This document shows, in pieces, positions 55,384-64,000 of a DNA stretch of 64,000 nt. The position numbers and the translations under genes were made by a program. Each line of letters begins with the position of its first letter. Within the stretch, counting starts at the first letter, position 1. Below the pieces are notes generated by a model. It saw nothing but the letters and a program-made list of their open reading frames with translations. It was not told where the DNA came from and made no database searches. Source of the DNA: Halicephalobus mephisto. Lineage: Eukaryota; Nematoda; Chromadorea; Rhabditida; Panagrolaimidae. The DNA lies in NCBI GenBank assembly GCA_009193035.1, contig SWDT01000005.1:1-64000 (forward strand), given 5' to 3'.

Positions 55384-55989
55384 ATGGCTCCTGCTTCACG
55401 TCATTCTGCTACTTACCGTACTGCTGGATTGAAAGGTGTTTCTGGAAAATCTCCGGATCAAGTTAATCGACGAAATGCTCGAGAACGAAAAAGAGTCGAG
55501 CAGATAAACAATGGATACCGGGATTTGGCCCATCGTCTTTCCCTCTGGCCCCCGTTGAAGAACAAGAAGATCAGCAAAGTCGAGACTCTCAGATGTGCGG
55601 TACAGTACATCAGACATCTTCAGGAGCTTCTACAGTATGGCGAAAGTTCCATGGACTTCGAGGACCAAGGATCTCCAGATTCCCTTCCGATCAGTCTCTC
55701 CCCCGTCGATCAGAACACCAGCTCCAGTTCGTCTACAGTATCCGTCGACCAAAGTTCTTACTTCTACATGAGCGAAACGAAGATGGACCAAAATGGAAGT
55801 TCTCCTAATTACGGTACCTCCAGAGGCTACGACTCCGGGTACCCCAGCCCGAACTACCCGAGCCAAAACCACCACCCAGGACCCCTGGCCCCGATCCAGC
55901 TCCACTCGACCCAGTACTACGTCCACCAGCAGTGGAAGGGCTCCCCCCTCTACCCCAGCACCTCCGCCCAGCCCTACTACCCCATGTAG
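55384..55989 (+). CDS. Achaete-scute-type bHLH transcription factor
   Basis: Single exon, 201 aa. The bHLH domain (residues about 28-84) has the achaete-scute basic region NRRNARERKRVEQINNGY, a loop around PPLKNKKISKVETLR, and helix 2 with AVQYIRHLQELL; KxSKVETLRxAVxYIRxLQ is characteristic of the family. The C-terminal ~115 residues are Ser/Tyr/Pro-rich (YDSGYPSPNYPSQNHH) and end in QPYYPM, a likely activation region. Such factors dimerise with the worm E-protein HLH-2 and specify neural or gland fates. A T-rich tract ending TTTTTTAG lies 3 bases before the ATG, so the start is probably fixed by a trans-spliced leader or a 5' UTR intron. Codon use changes from AT-ending at the 5' end to almost all G/C-ending at the 3' end. 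The exact hlh orthologue is not clear. Confidence 0.92.
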   Translation: MAPASRHSATYRTAGLKGVSGKSPDQVNRRNARERKRVEQINNGYRDLAHRLSLWPPLKNKKISKVETLRCAVQYIRHLQELLQYGESSMDFEDQGSPDSLPISLSPVDQNTSSSSSTVSVDQSSYFYMSETKMDQNGSSPNYGTSRGYDSGYPSPNYPSQNHHPGPLAPIQLHSTQYYVHQQWKGSPLYPSTSAQPYYPM

Positions 55990-56640
55990 CTCCAGAAATC
56001 AACACTTCTACGGGTTTTGTGATTTTTACAGTACCATATTCCTCGATACTTGTTTCGCTTATTCTCGAATGCCTTAAATTCGGATTTCTCAGAGACAGTG
56101 GATGATTCCAGTTTCACAAAAATTGTGAAATTTCTGGATTCATCCTGGATTATCATTCATGTTCGTTCAATTATTATATTCACATGGATTCTTATAAACT
56201 TAAGATCACTTGAACCGATCCTCGACTTATCCAGGTACTTGACGGATGTCCGACCAGGATTAATCCAATCACACTACTGTGGAAATTAGAATTCGATTTT
56301 GTTGTGGATTTGTCTTGAGAACAATTTTTTGGAAGCTTTTTAATTTTAAATTTTTTAAATTTTAAATTTTTAAATTTTTAATTTTTGAAAAATTAGTGAA
56401 ATTTTTTAAACTTTTAGAATCTAGTGGATTCTGGAAATTTCTAGAAAATTTTAAAAAATGCTGAAATTTTTTAAGATTCTGAAAATTTTTAGAATTTTTT
56501 ATTTTTAATTTTTTTTGAAAATTTTTGAGATTTTTAATTTTTTTGGAAATTTTTTAAATTTTATATTTTTTTATTTTTATTTTTTTGGAAAATTGCAATT
56601 AAGCTAAATTGGAAAAAACTGTCCCAATTTTGGGTGACCT
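55990..56640. other. bHLH 3' flank
   Basis: 55990-56290 is balanced and probably the 3' UTR and nearby sequence of the bHLH gene. 56330-56620 is AT-rich with TTTTAGAATCTAGTGGATTC-like words. No other feature. Confidence 0.5.
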
Positions 56641-56975
56641 CGTAAAAATAAAAATCAACTTCCGTCTGGATCCGAAATTGCTTCCTTATTCGGTCAGGTT
56701 GGCAGTCAGCTTGTGAGCGGACAGTCGAGCACTAATCCCGAATGCAACGAGGACCGAGTTTCCGCCGATTGCCCTCTGAAATTAGGTATTCTTCCAGAAA
56801 AGCATAGGATGCTCATTTATGATTCGGGTTCATCCCATGGGGATTTCCAACTTGACCTCACTTTTTGGAATTGATAATTGAAAACAAACATGGACTCGCG
56901 CCAAAAATATTGCGTGCCCGAGAAACCCCAGTAACCCGATCCCGGAAAAACAATAAGGACTCTTTCGATGATTGC

Positions 56976-57896
56976 TTACCAAATATTGCGCAGAAATGTT
57001 TCCAATTTTGGTGATGGATCGACGAAATCCGATCCCGCTCCCCAAATTGAGAGTTCAATCAAGGTCAGATTGATGCTGCTTCGTTGCCAAGCCGGTCTCC
57101 ATGGAAATCTTAGTTCTATAAAAATCAGAAATGAGTATTCTTAAAAATCCAAAAAAAATTTAAAAATTTCAGATATTTTTTAAAAATCCAAAAAAATTAA
57201 GCATTTCAGAATTTCTTAAAAAAAATTTTTTAAATTTCAGATATTTTTTAAAAATTTAAAAAAATTAAGCATTTCAGAATTTTAAAAAAAAATTTAAAAA
57301 TCCAAAAAAATTAAACATTTCAGAATTTAAAAAAAAATTTTTAATAATTTTCGATATTTTTTAAAAATCCAAAAAAATTAAGCATTTCAGAATTTCTTTA
57401 AAAAAATTTTTAAAGTTATATTTTCATAAAAATCAGAAATATATTTTTTAGTTTTCTCGAAACGAATTTTCGAAATTTCAGAAAATGTAAAATTTTAAAT
57501 TTCAAAAATTAAATTTTTTTAAATTTTCAAAATTAGTTTTTTTTTAATTTTGAAAATTTAATTTTTTTGAAATTTATTTTCAAACTTCAAAAAAACCACC
57601 ATAAACTGCCTTCAGAGAAAGTCAAAGAACACCTAAAATTGTGGTAATTGCGGTAATTGTAAAATCTTCAAAACGGAATTCGGGACACAGTTTGAGTCCG
57701 AGTTTGTAAAAAAGCGGCTTCTTTGGCGCACGATCGGACAATTAGTAGCAGTGAGGACACCTGTAAACGTATTGTCGACGAAGATGAGGTCGCTGATTGC
57801 GGTGGAATCAAAGAAATTGTTTTTGAAACTCGAATAAGCGGGGTTAATGGCTTCCACAGGGGGTGCAAGTCGGCCAACAGATGGATTCAGAGGCAT
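56976..57896 (-). CDS. Possible two-exon small protein, unknown
   Basis: Tentative. Exon 57896-57761 opens MPLNPSVGRLAPPVEAINPA, ends FVDNTFT and has a CAG|GTGTCC donor. Exon 57115-56976 follows a TTTTTATAG acceptor, continues in phase as ELRFPWRPAWQRSSINLT and LETFLRNIW, and stops at TAA, giving 91 aa. Both exons are balanced islands in AT-rich DNA. A GTAAGC donor overlaps the stop, and another island at 56680-56800 (minus frame RAIGGNSVLVAFGISARLSA) could be a further exon in a different phase. No family is recognised; a conserved non-coding element is the alternative. Confidence 0.3.
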
Positions 57897-58039
57897 TTTT
57901 AGAAGGACTAAGAAACGATTAGTGGGTCATAATAATCCTATGGATTTATTATTTTACAATTCAATATGAGTTTTGAATAATTAAAACAGCAATAATTAGG
58001 GTCATAGTTCAGGAATAAATTAAGCATAATTCGTGGTAG

Positions 58040-58400
58040 GAAAAGCAATCGGAATTTGGTTTGGAAAATCCAAAAAAGTCGGTCTTAGGACGAAAAATAC
58101 TTCATTTTCTACAGTAACTAATTTAAGAATTTTTAAAATAATTGATTATCAACTTTATAAGTAAACAATAAATCAGAATTTTTCGTGTCAGGACCCAAAT
58201 TCTACTTTTTTGAGAAATCCAAAAAAAGTCGGTCTTAGGACGAAAAATACTTCATTTTCTACAGTAACTAATTTAAGAATTTTTAAAATAATTGATTGTG
58301 AATTCTCTAAGTAAGGAATAAATCAGAATTTTTCGCTTCAGGACCCAAATTCCACTTTTTTAAAAACATTGGTCCTAACACGAATTTGTTTACTTTTTAA
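58040..58400. repeat. ~140-bp direct repeat, two copies
   Basis: AAAAAAGTCGGTCTTAGGAC followed by GAAAAATACTTCATTTTCTA occurs at about 58070 and 58213. Each copy ends in ATCAGAATTTTTCG..TCAGGACCCAAATTC. The repeat again contains GGTCTTAGGACGAA and its near-inverse TTCG..TCAGGACC, so it can form a hairpin like the first satellite. The island at 58450-58680 is unassigned. Confidence 0.8.
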
Positions 58401-58879
58401 ATTAATTAATTATTTTCTATTTTTTTTAATTTATTCTTTTTTATTTTTTTAAATTTCATTTTTACAGTAACCTTTGCCAAGTACTCATTAAAATTACCCA
58501 AGACCTCCGATTTTCACATATTCGGGTCCATTGTACCAGAGCTGGCAGAAAATAATGGATCATGTTCATCCTATTGTTTGCCATTCTTTCACGCCATTGA
58601 AAGTAATCTAGCCAGATTTGCCATTGGTGCGGTTGATCGAGCGAATAAGACAAAAATTGCTTTTTTCGCGCGTCCGAAAATTCATTGTTGAAAAAAAACT
58701 AAAAAAACCTGGAACAAGCCGATAACGAGCAGTTTTCGCGCCAGTCCATTGAAATAACTAATCCAAAAAATGACTTCGGAGATTTTTACGGATTATAAAA
58801 CAAATGGAATTGTGCTGTTTTTGGGTATTGTTTGAATTTATTTAAAAATTGGAGAAAAAAAATTAAGTTTTTTATTATT

Positions 58880-59390
58880 TTTAAAACTTTCTAAAACCGA
58901 AAAAACATTAATTTTCACAATTTTGGGTCCTAATTGGAAAATTATAAAAGTTCCCTTCGAGACCACTTTTTAGGATTTTTATTCAAAAATTTCATTTTTT
59001 ATAAAAATATAATTTCGAAACTTTCTAAAACCGAAGAAACATTAATTTTCACAATTTTGGGTCCCAATTGGAAAATTATAAAAATTCTCATCGAGACCAC
59101 TTTTTAGAATTTTTATTCAAAAATTTCATTTTTTATAAAAATATAATTTCGAAACTTTCTAAAACCGAAGAAACATTAATTTTCACAATTTTGGGTCCCA
59201 ATTGGAAAATTATAAAAGTTCCCTTCGAGACCACTTTTTGGAATTTTATTCAAAAATTTCATTTTTTATAAAAATATAATTTCGAAACTTTCTAAAATCA
59301 AAGAAACATTAATTTTCATAATTTTGGGTCCCAATTGGAAAATTATAAAAATTCTCATCGAAACAATTCTCCGAAATTGTATAGAAACGA
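58880..59390. repeat. 134-bp tandem repeat, four copies
   Basis: GGGTCC occurs at 58925, 59059, 59193 and 59326 in units containing GAAACATTAATTTTCACAAT, CAATTGGAAAATTATAAAA and CGAGACCACTTTTTAGAATT. The period is 133-134 bp. Non-coding. Confidence 0.92.
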
Positions 59391-59709
59391 TTTTTATTGT
59401 TACAGCAATATAATTTTATGAGCAATTGATTATTGCATATTGCGAGGATTGAAATACAAATTATCTCACAAGATTGGAACGGAAAGCTCAAATTGGTCCG
59501 TATTGCTCGAGTCAATTGAGCTACCGTAATCGACCGGAGACGACCTATTGCGTAAGACCGATTGAGGAACAGCTGGTTCGGCTTAGGTAAGTCTTGATTA
59601 TGATGTCAGTGTACCTACAACTCTATAATCAACTTCTTTAAAAAATTTCTTCCGTTTGTTTATTCCGAAATAGACAAAAACCCCTCTTTCGACGCGTTGT
59701 CCTTTCTTG
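59391..59709 (+). other. Unassigned stretch with exon-like segment
   Basis: 59460-59590 stays open in one plus-strand frame, reading KAQIGPYCSSQLSYRNRPET and ending EEQLVRL at a strong CTTAG|GTAAGTC donor (about 59588). No partner exon or family was found. The rest is non-repetitive AT-rich DNA. Confidence 0.25.
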
Positions 59710-59775
59710 TGACCGGCGGGAATTGAGCCCAGGTGTTGCGAGTGATAATCACGGATGCTACCCACTGCACCACCA
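59710..59775 (-). pseudogene. tRNA-like sequence 1 (tRNA-derived, Val-like)
   Basis: On the minus strand: GTGGTGCAGTGGGTAGCATC (A-box-like), then GATTATCACTCGCAACACC, then CTGGGCTCAATTCCCGCC (B-box-like T-arm). The order and ~66-bp size match a tRNA. TTATCAC..TCGC..AACAC resembles tRNA-Val(AAC). The acceptor stem does not pair well, so it is a pseudogene or SINE head rather than a working tRNA. Confidence 0.5.
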
Positions 59776-59822
59776 AAGAAAAGTTAAACGTCGTTAAAAT
59801 CACATTACATTAAAACATAGTT

Positions 59823-59890
59823 TTGCAGTTAGAAATTGAACTCGAATCTTTTTCCATCAACAGTCACACCTACTAGCCACTGCGCTACCG
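59823..59890 (-). pseudogene. tRNA-like sequence 2
   Basis: Minus strand: GGTAGCGCAGTGGCTAGTAG (good A box) followed by GATTCGAGTTCAATTTC (B-box-like). It shares the flanking AAACATA..TTGCAG with the third copy. No stable acceptor stem. Confidence 0.5.
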
Positions 59891-59944
59891 AAAAGAAATC
59901 GCGCAGTCTTTAAAATACATCTCATATTACATAAACATACCACT

Positions 59945-60010
59945 TTTCAGTCAGGAATCGAACTTGAATCTTTCAAATAACAATGATTTCTACTAACCAT
60001 TATACTATTA
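59945..60010 (-). pseudogene. tRNA-like sequence 3
   Basis: Minus strand: TTTAATAGTATAATGGTTAG (A-box-like, as in tRNA-Asp/Glu) and AAGTTCGATTCCTGACTG (B box close to GGTTCGATTCC). With the two previous copies it makes a head-to-tail series about 104-122 bp apart. Confidence 0.5.
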
Positions 60011-60821
60011 AACAAAAATTCCTTCAAAAATTCAATTTGTCATTTTTCAATTTTGATCTATAAAAACGTCAATCATGTTTGATCCGTAAAATTATGCGCG
60101 AAATAAATAAGATCATTTCCGGACACGAAAATTGCCATTTTTATTGTTGCGCATAATTAGACTTGAATAATGACCCGAATTGAACTCTAAAAGTTTGTCA
60201 ATTCGGACTCCCTGCTGAGTGGATTTTTTTAAGAGTACCAATTTGCAAATTTTTATTTCGCTTAAAAATTGTGTCCTCTAACTCTAGGTACTTGACACGA
60301 TCCTACTGTAACGACATTGCGGGGAATATATGCATCTCATCATACAATAGTTATCCTCAAAAACTTGTCAAGTATATCGAGGGTCAATTAATTCGACCAC
60401 TTGAGTATTCTTTTTTTTTTCGTTCAGGTCATCCAAAAAATCTAAACTTTCATAAATTTTTGGAACAATTAATTCCAGAACCAAAACAATTTTCATTCTC
60501 GTCGTCCATTCTCATCCGTTTACGACCGTTGTTGAAACAGTTGCGCAACCTCTAATCCAATCATCTCAGTCGTGTTTGTTTGTCGAAGAAAAAGTAGCAA
60601 AATGCCGAGTTTGGCAAAGTCTTGTATTAACGGGATTAGCCGGGATCGAGATCCAAAAAGTGTCATGTTCCAAGGTGTCAATCCGATTTACTCATTCCGA
60701 AAATCTTAGAAACACAAGTAACGGAGCAATGTAGCATGTAAACATAGACAACACAAAAACGGTGGGGGGTTCGTTTCGTCAATCACACAATTCTGAATTC
60801 AGATGACGTTGTTTTTGTACA
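60011..60821. other. Intergenic, no gene called
   Basis: Mostly non-repetitive DNA of mixed composition. A 94-codon plus-strand frame at 60271-60555 has no homology I recognise and no ATG at a convincing position. CTCTAGGTACTTGACACGAT at 60280 is shared loosely with 56233. Nothing further is supportable. Confidence 0.45.
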
Positions 60822-61245
60822 CAAAAAAGTATAATTTTTAATTCAGTAACAAATGCAAATCGTCGCTATTTTTTAATTTTCGTCACAAATATCAAATATT
60901 CATGGAAAATGTGACGATTGTTACATTTTTTCACATTTAACAATTGTTACAGTCCCAAAAGTTACGTTTTTTGTGTATCGGAGCTCTTTTTGGATAGTGA
61001 TTTTGACAACTCCAGTAAATTTTGGATAGTGAATGAAAAGCCTTGATTTGAGTTGAAGATAGACACTATCCAAAATCTCTACACAAAAAGAAGTTTAACT
61101 TTTGACACAATAAATACAAACCGTCACTATTTTTTAATTTTCGTCACAAATATCAAATATTCATGAAAAATGTGACGATTGTTACATTTTTTCACATTTA
61201 ACAATTGTTACAGTCCCAAAAGTTACGTTTTTTGTATATTGGAGC
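60822..61245. repeat. Two ACACAAAAAA foldback elements in a ~250-bp duplication
   Basis: Elements at about 60822-60982 and 61081-61240 share ATCAAATATTCATG.AAAATGTGACGATTGTTAC and TCCCAAAAGTTACGTTTTTT. Each is followed by GGAGCTCTTTTTGGATAGTG. The ends are ACACAAAAA and TTTTTTGTRTA inverted. They are the same family as 27536-28133. Confidence 0.82.
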
Positions 61246-62317
61246 TCTTTTTGGATAGTGATTTTGACAACTCCAGTAAATTTTGGATAGTGACTGGAAA
61301 GCCCTGATTTGAGTTCGAAATACGAATAAAAGTAAAAAAATAACAGATAAAAAACTTAGAATTCACCTTATTTCCTTCTAATTTTCCTATCATGTCAAAA
61401 AGACTATCCAACAATAGCCATTTATCCACTTGAAGACCCACTTCATCCACTTAGAAACAAATTCTAGAAAATCTTAATGATAATAGGAACAATAAATACG
61501 AAAAAACCCATCCAAGTACGTAGAACATGCTTTCCATTCTACATAACTTTTTTAAAACCACTGTTGTATCCGTCACGCCGAGTGACCCGAGTCTAGATGA
61601 GGAGGGAAAATAGCATAGAAAAGGTTTATCAAATAAATCCCCTAGGCACAGTACAAAAAAACACTATGTCGAACTCAACATAAACAACCAACTCAATTTC
61701 CCGCCAAGAGGAACTGTATGTCCTCTTGTCGATACTCAGGCAATCCGTTCGAGACCAAGTGCTCCTGGTTGGTTACGCTTCCCATTAAGGATGGATGCCC
61801 GATCCAACAACTACAAACATCAATAGCTTTGTAAGCACGCATTCTCCGGCTGACTTTGTTAAATCTATAGATATTGTTGTAAAACAAGAAACCGAATAAT
61901 ATCCTACAGTAATTTTTTAATGAGTTCCACATAGTGACAAACGAACATAATTCAACTCCATCAATAAAAAAGTAGTAATAAATTACAAACACAAGTTCTT
62001 CACAATTATATCTAACTAAGCGCAATCAACACATAAAAACCCTGACACGTCCACCGTACATTGGATTATAACCGAGCATAGTTAAAGACAGGATTGTCAT
62101 CCAACAACAGTTGATCCTAATTGAGCACAATCAACATTCCCGGACTATTTTTCCCTGCATTTAAAAGGATAAAAGCACATTGATTGCATTCAATTAAGAT
62201 CAGTTTTACTCGATCAGAATCCAGCCCGTGACGACGTTACCCAAGGACTTTTATGCAATGCTCACGCTCAGATAGACGTGGTTGCAAAGAACCTGCAAAT
62301 CATAACCTGTCTGAAGG
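61246..62317 (-). other. Downstream of lem-2: possible small coding unit
   Basis: On the minus strand a frame runs from about 62025 to the stop at 61693 without interruption (first ATG near 61935; MWNSLKNYCRILFGFLFYNN early, ending EYRQEDIQFLLAGN). About 200 bp further on, ATG near 61534 reads MESMFYVLGWVFSYLLFLL, meets a TAA, then continues in the same frame as VDEVGLQVDKWLLLDSLFDM to a GTGAAT donor near 61372. These could be exons of an unrecognised membrane protein, possibly co-transcribed with lem-2, or chance frames. 62040-62300 is unique DNA without a frame. Confidence 0.25.
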
Positions 62318-63527
62318 TTATTCATAATCATCAGTAAAAGGAGCAGACCATACAAAAAATTCGGCAATATCGGCGTCGTTGATTAGACGTTCTTCTGTTC
62401 TAACTCGGGTATCTTGGTGTTTGATAAATGACTCGGCTTCATTCCAGAGATTCAGTTGAGCAGGGGTACGGCTGTATCCAGGCATCATTTTGTCTCGGAG
62501 CTGCTTTATTGGCAAACCGTCATTCCCTGCCCTCCGGATAAAACGGAGCATCTCAACGATAAGTTCCTTCAACTCCTTCTGATATTTCTCTGATCTTGCT
62601 TGATGACTCTTATAGGCATAATAGAGGAGATACCCAATAAGAGCAACTGAAATAAACTACTTAGATAATAAAATTTATGAAAAACTTACTTGTAAGAGCT
62701 ACAACAATGGGAATGACGGCGTACTTGTAGCCTAAGGCAAAGAGCAAAATGAAAAAGTTACTGACATCGTTGACTCCTTCCTTGATACGGTGGAAATAGG
62801 CGTAGTAGAATATGATGGCGGCCATGACAACTAAGAACCCGATAGCTATCACGTTCGCCGACTGAGGGGGTTTTATCAGCTTCTTGGACTTCAGCTCACG
62901 TAACTCCTCTGGAGTCGTGAAATTCCTAGTAGCAGCGGAATATCGAGAGTTGATTGGAGTCTGATCGTAAGATCTCGTTCCTGGTCGTCGCGAAGTGTAC
63001 TTCCCATCGTCATCGTCGTCAAGAAAAGCCTTCAAATCCGGAGTGTATTTCTTAATTATCTCTTCTGCATGTGCTCTTCGTTCTGGTGTCTTCTTCGTGA
63101 AGGAATCACTGGCGTAAGTCCTGGGTTTCTCGGGGACTGGAACCACTCTGGAACGACGGGAACTCGACGAAGTGACGGAACTCTCGGAAGGACGTCCTCT
63201 GCTGATTGAATATCCGGAGAAATCATCAAATGAATCATCGTTGAAGATATTAGAATTGTTAGAACTTTCAAATATTTTACGCGGACTCATGCGACGCGGA
63301 GAAACCGACCGTGGAACCACCGACGGACGAGGAGACGAACTTGGGCTCTTCTTCGGGGACGGAGCTCGTGTTGGAGTCTTGTTTCTTGGAGATTTCTTCC
63401 CAGACAGGTTACCGGAGAGCATCTTGATGTACAATGCTCGGTTGGTGCCATTGACGGGCCCGATGTTCTTCCCCATGGCGATCACTCTCTGGCGAATCTC
63501 GTTATCTGACATAGAGTCGAAATCCAT
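62318..63527 (-). CDS. lem-2: LEM-domain inner nuclear membrane protein (LEM2/MAN1 type)
   Basis: Exons 63527-62690 and 62646-62318 (43-bp intron, GTAAGT/TTTCAG) give 388 aa. The LEM domain (residues 1-40) reads MSDNEIRQRVIAMGKNIGPV then NGTNRALYIKML; it binds BAF and so tethers chromatin to the envelope. A Ser/Pro/Arg-rich nucleoplasmic linker follows (SPKKSPSSSPRPS, PRRMSPRK). A first membrane segment (about 225-245, VIAIGFLVVMAAIIFYYAY) and a second hydrophobic stretch (about 257-291) precede the MAN1-Src1 C-terminal winged-helix region (about 300-385), with RVRTEERLINDADIAEFFVW near the end. The loop between membrane segments is only about a dozen residues, much shorter than in the C. elegans protein. 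A GTTTCTAG acceptor 22 bp before the ATG suggests trans-splicing or a 5' UTR intron. Confidence 0.93.
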
Positions 63528-64000
63528 TGTGACTCAATCGACAAGTATCCTAGAAACAATTACCAAATAAAAAGGAAATCACGCATGACGACACGTAAAA
63601 GAAGTCTTTCGAAAGACGGAATTCGGATTTTGAAATGGTATTTCGAAATAAAAAAACAAGTTTCATATATAAAATTTCTTACGAACACGGTTATCAAGTG
63701 GTGGTTATGGTAGTGGTTGATATATGAGTGTCATTATAGGCGAAAATAACGAACAAGATAAGAAAAAAACTTGGAAAAACTGAATTTAAAATTGCAAAAT
63801 GGAGCGAGGTCGGGTTTCCTTTCGCTTCGGGACCTTTTGAGAAGCAACAAATCGCGCGGGAACGCCGCACGGTCGTCTTCGGGATTTCCGAAATCCTTTC
63901 AAAAGTAATTTCAATAAAATTATTTCTTGCTTAGAATACTTACAGAACTCAATAAAATATTTCATTAATCTCGTATTCGAGTTTGATGTCGAAATAAAAT
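63528..64000 (-). promoter_or_regulatory. lem-2 upstream region
   Basis: Sequence before the lem-2 start. TTGTTTCTAG|G at 63549-63550 is a good 3' splice site 22 bases from the ATG. 63790-63900 is balanced to GC-rich (CGCGCGGGAACGCCGCACGG) and a likely promoter core. The rest is AT-rich to the window edge. Confidence 0.45.

Noticed and set aside
55630..56077. Frames on both strands within the bHLH gene
   Set aside because: Shadows caused by high GC3 in the 3' half of the bHLH coding sequence.
63172..63570. 132-codon plus-strand frame
   Set aside because: Antisense shadow of lem-2 exon 1.

Overview
The window is nematode nuclear DNA, most likely from a rhabditid related to Caenorhabditis. 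Four things point there: introns ending in TTTCAG or TTTTTAG; very AT-rich DNA between genes; protein-coding genes that match worm ptb-1, rnf-113, lem-2, DM-domain, MADF/BESS and achaete-scute bHLH families; and dispersed TTACTGTAA-, TTCTAGAA- and TTCGTG..GAGACC-type repeats. I cannot name the species. There are no bacterial-style operons, ribosome binding sites or CRISPR arrays.

Layout. 1-2310 is a ~145-bp satellite array interrupted by a 1,236-bp mariner element with near-perfect ends but a broken transposase. 2311-9524 is repeat-rich and contains a ~577-bp hairpin element. 9525-26507 (+) is the ptb-1 gene (polypyrimidine tract binding protein, four RRMs), with an 8.6-kb third intron and two candidate first coding exons. 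29716-31956 (+) is an acidic protein with SUMO-interaction-like motifs. 32304-34035 (+) is rnf-113 (CCCH + RING splicing factor). Convergent to it and only 51 bp away is a CAAP1-like gene (36105-34087, -). 38603-37618 (-) encodes a small secreted protein of unknown family. It begins 116 bp after the stop of a DM-domain transcription factor (42384-38720, -), an operon-like spacing. 46986-43816 (-) is a MADF/BESS transcription factor. 55384-55989 (+) is a single-exon achaete-scute-type bHLH factor. 63527-62318 (-) is a lem-2 inner nuclear membrane protein.

Exon maps were built by hand, requiring open frames, GT..AG borders and matching phases, so the multi-exon models are internally consistent but untested against transcripts. 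The genes do not form one pathway. They divide into RNA processing (ptb-1, rnf-113), transcription factors (DM, MADF/BESS, bHLH), nuclear envelope (lem-2) and poorly known proteins (acidic SIM protein, CAAP1-like, secreted).

Space between genes and large introns is dominated by local tandem arrays (33, 60, 87, 91, 130, 134, 145 bp), foldback elements whose ends read ACACAAAAAA, two Tigger/pogo-like MITEs, and three tRNA-derived sequences. The most interesting observations are a ~400-bp inverted duplication flanking ptb-1 exons 2-3, a perfect tRNA T-arm inside a ptb-1 coding exon, a tandemly duplicated exon-like unit at 36.9-37.5 kb, and dense TTCTAGAA arrays that look like heat-shock elements.
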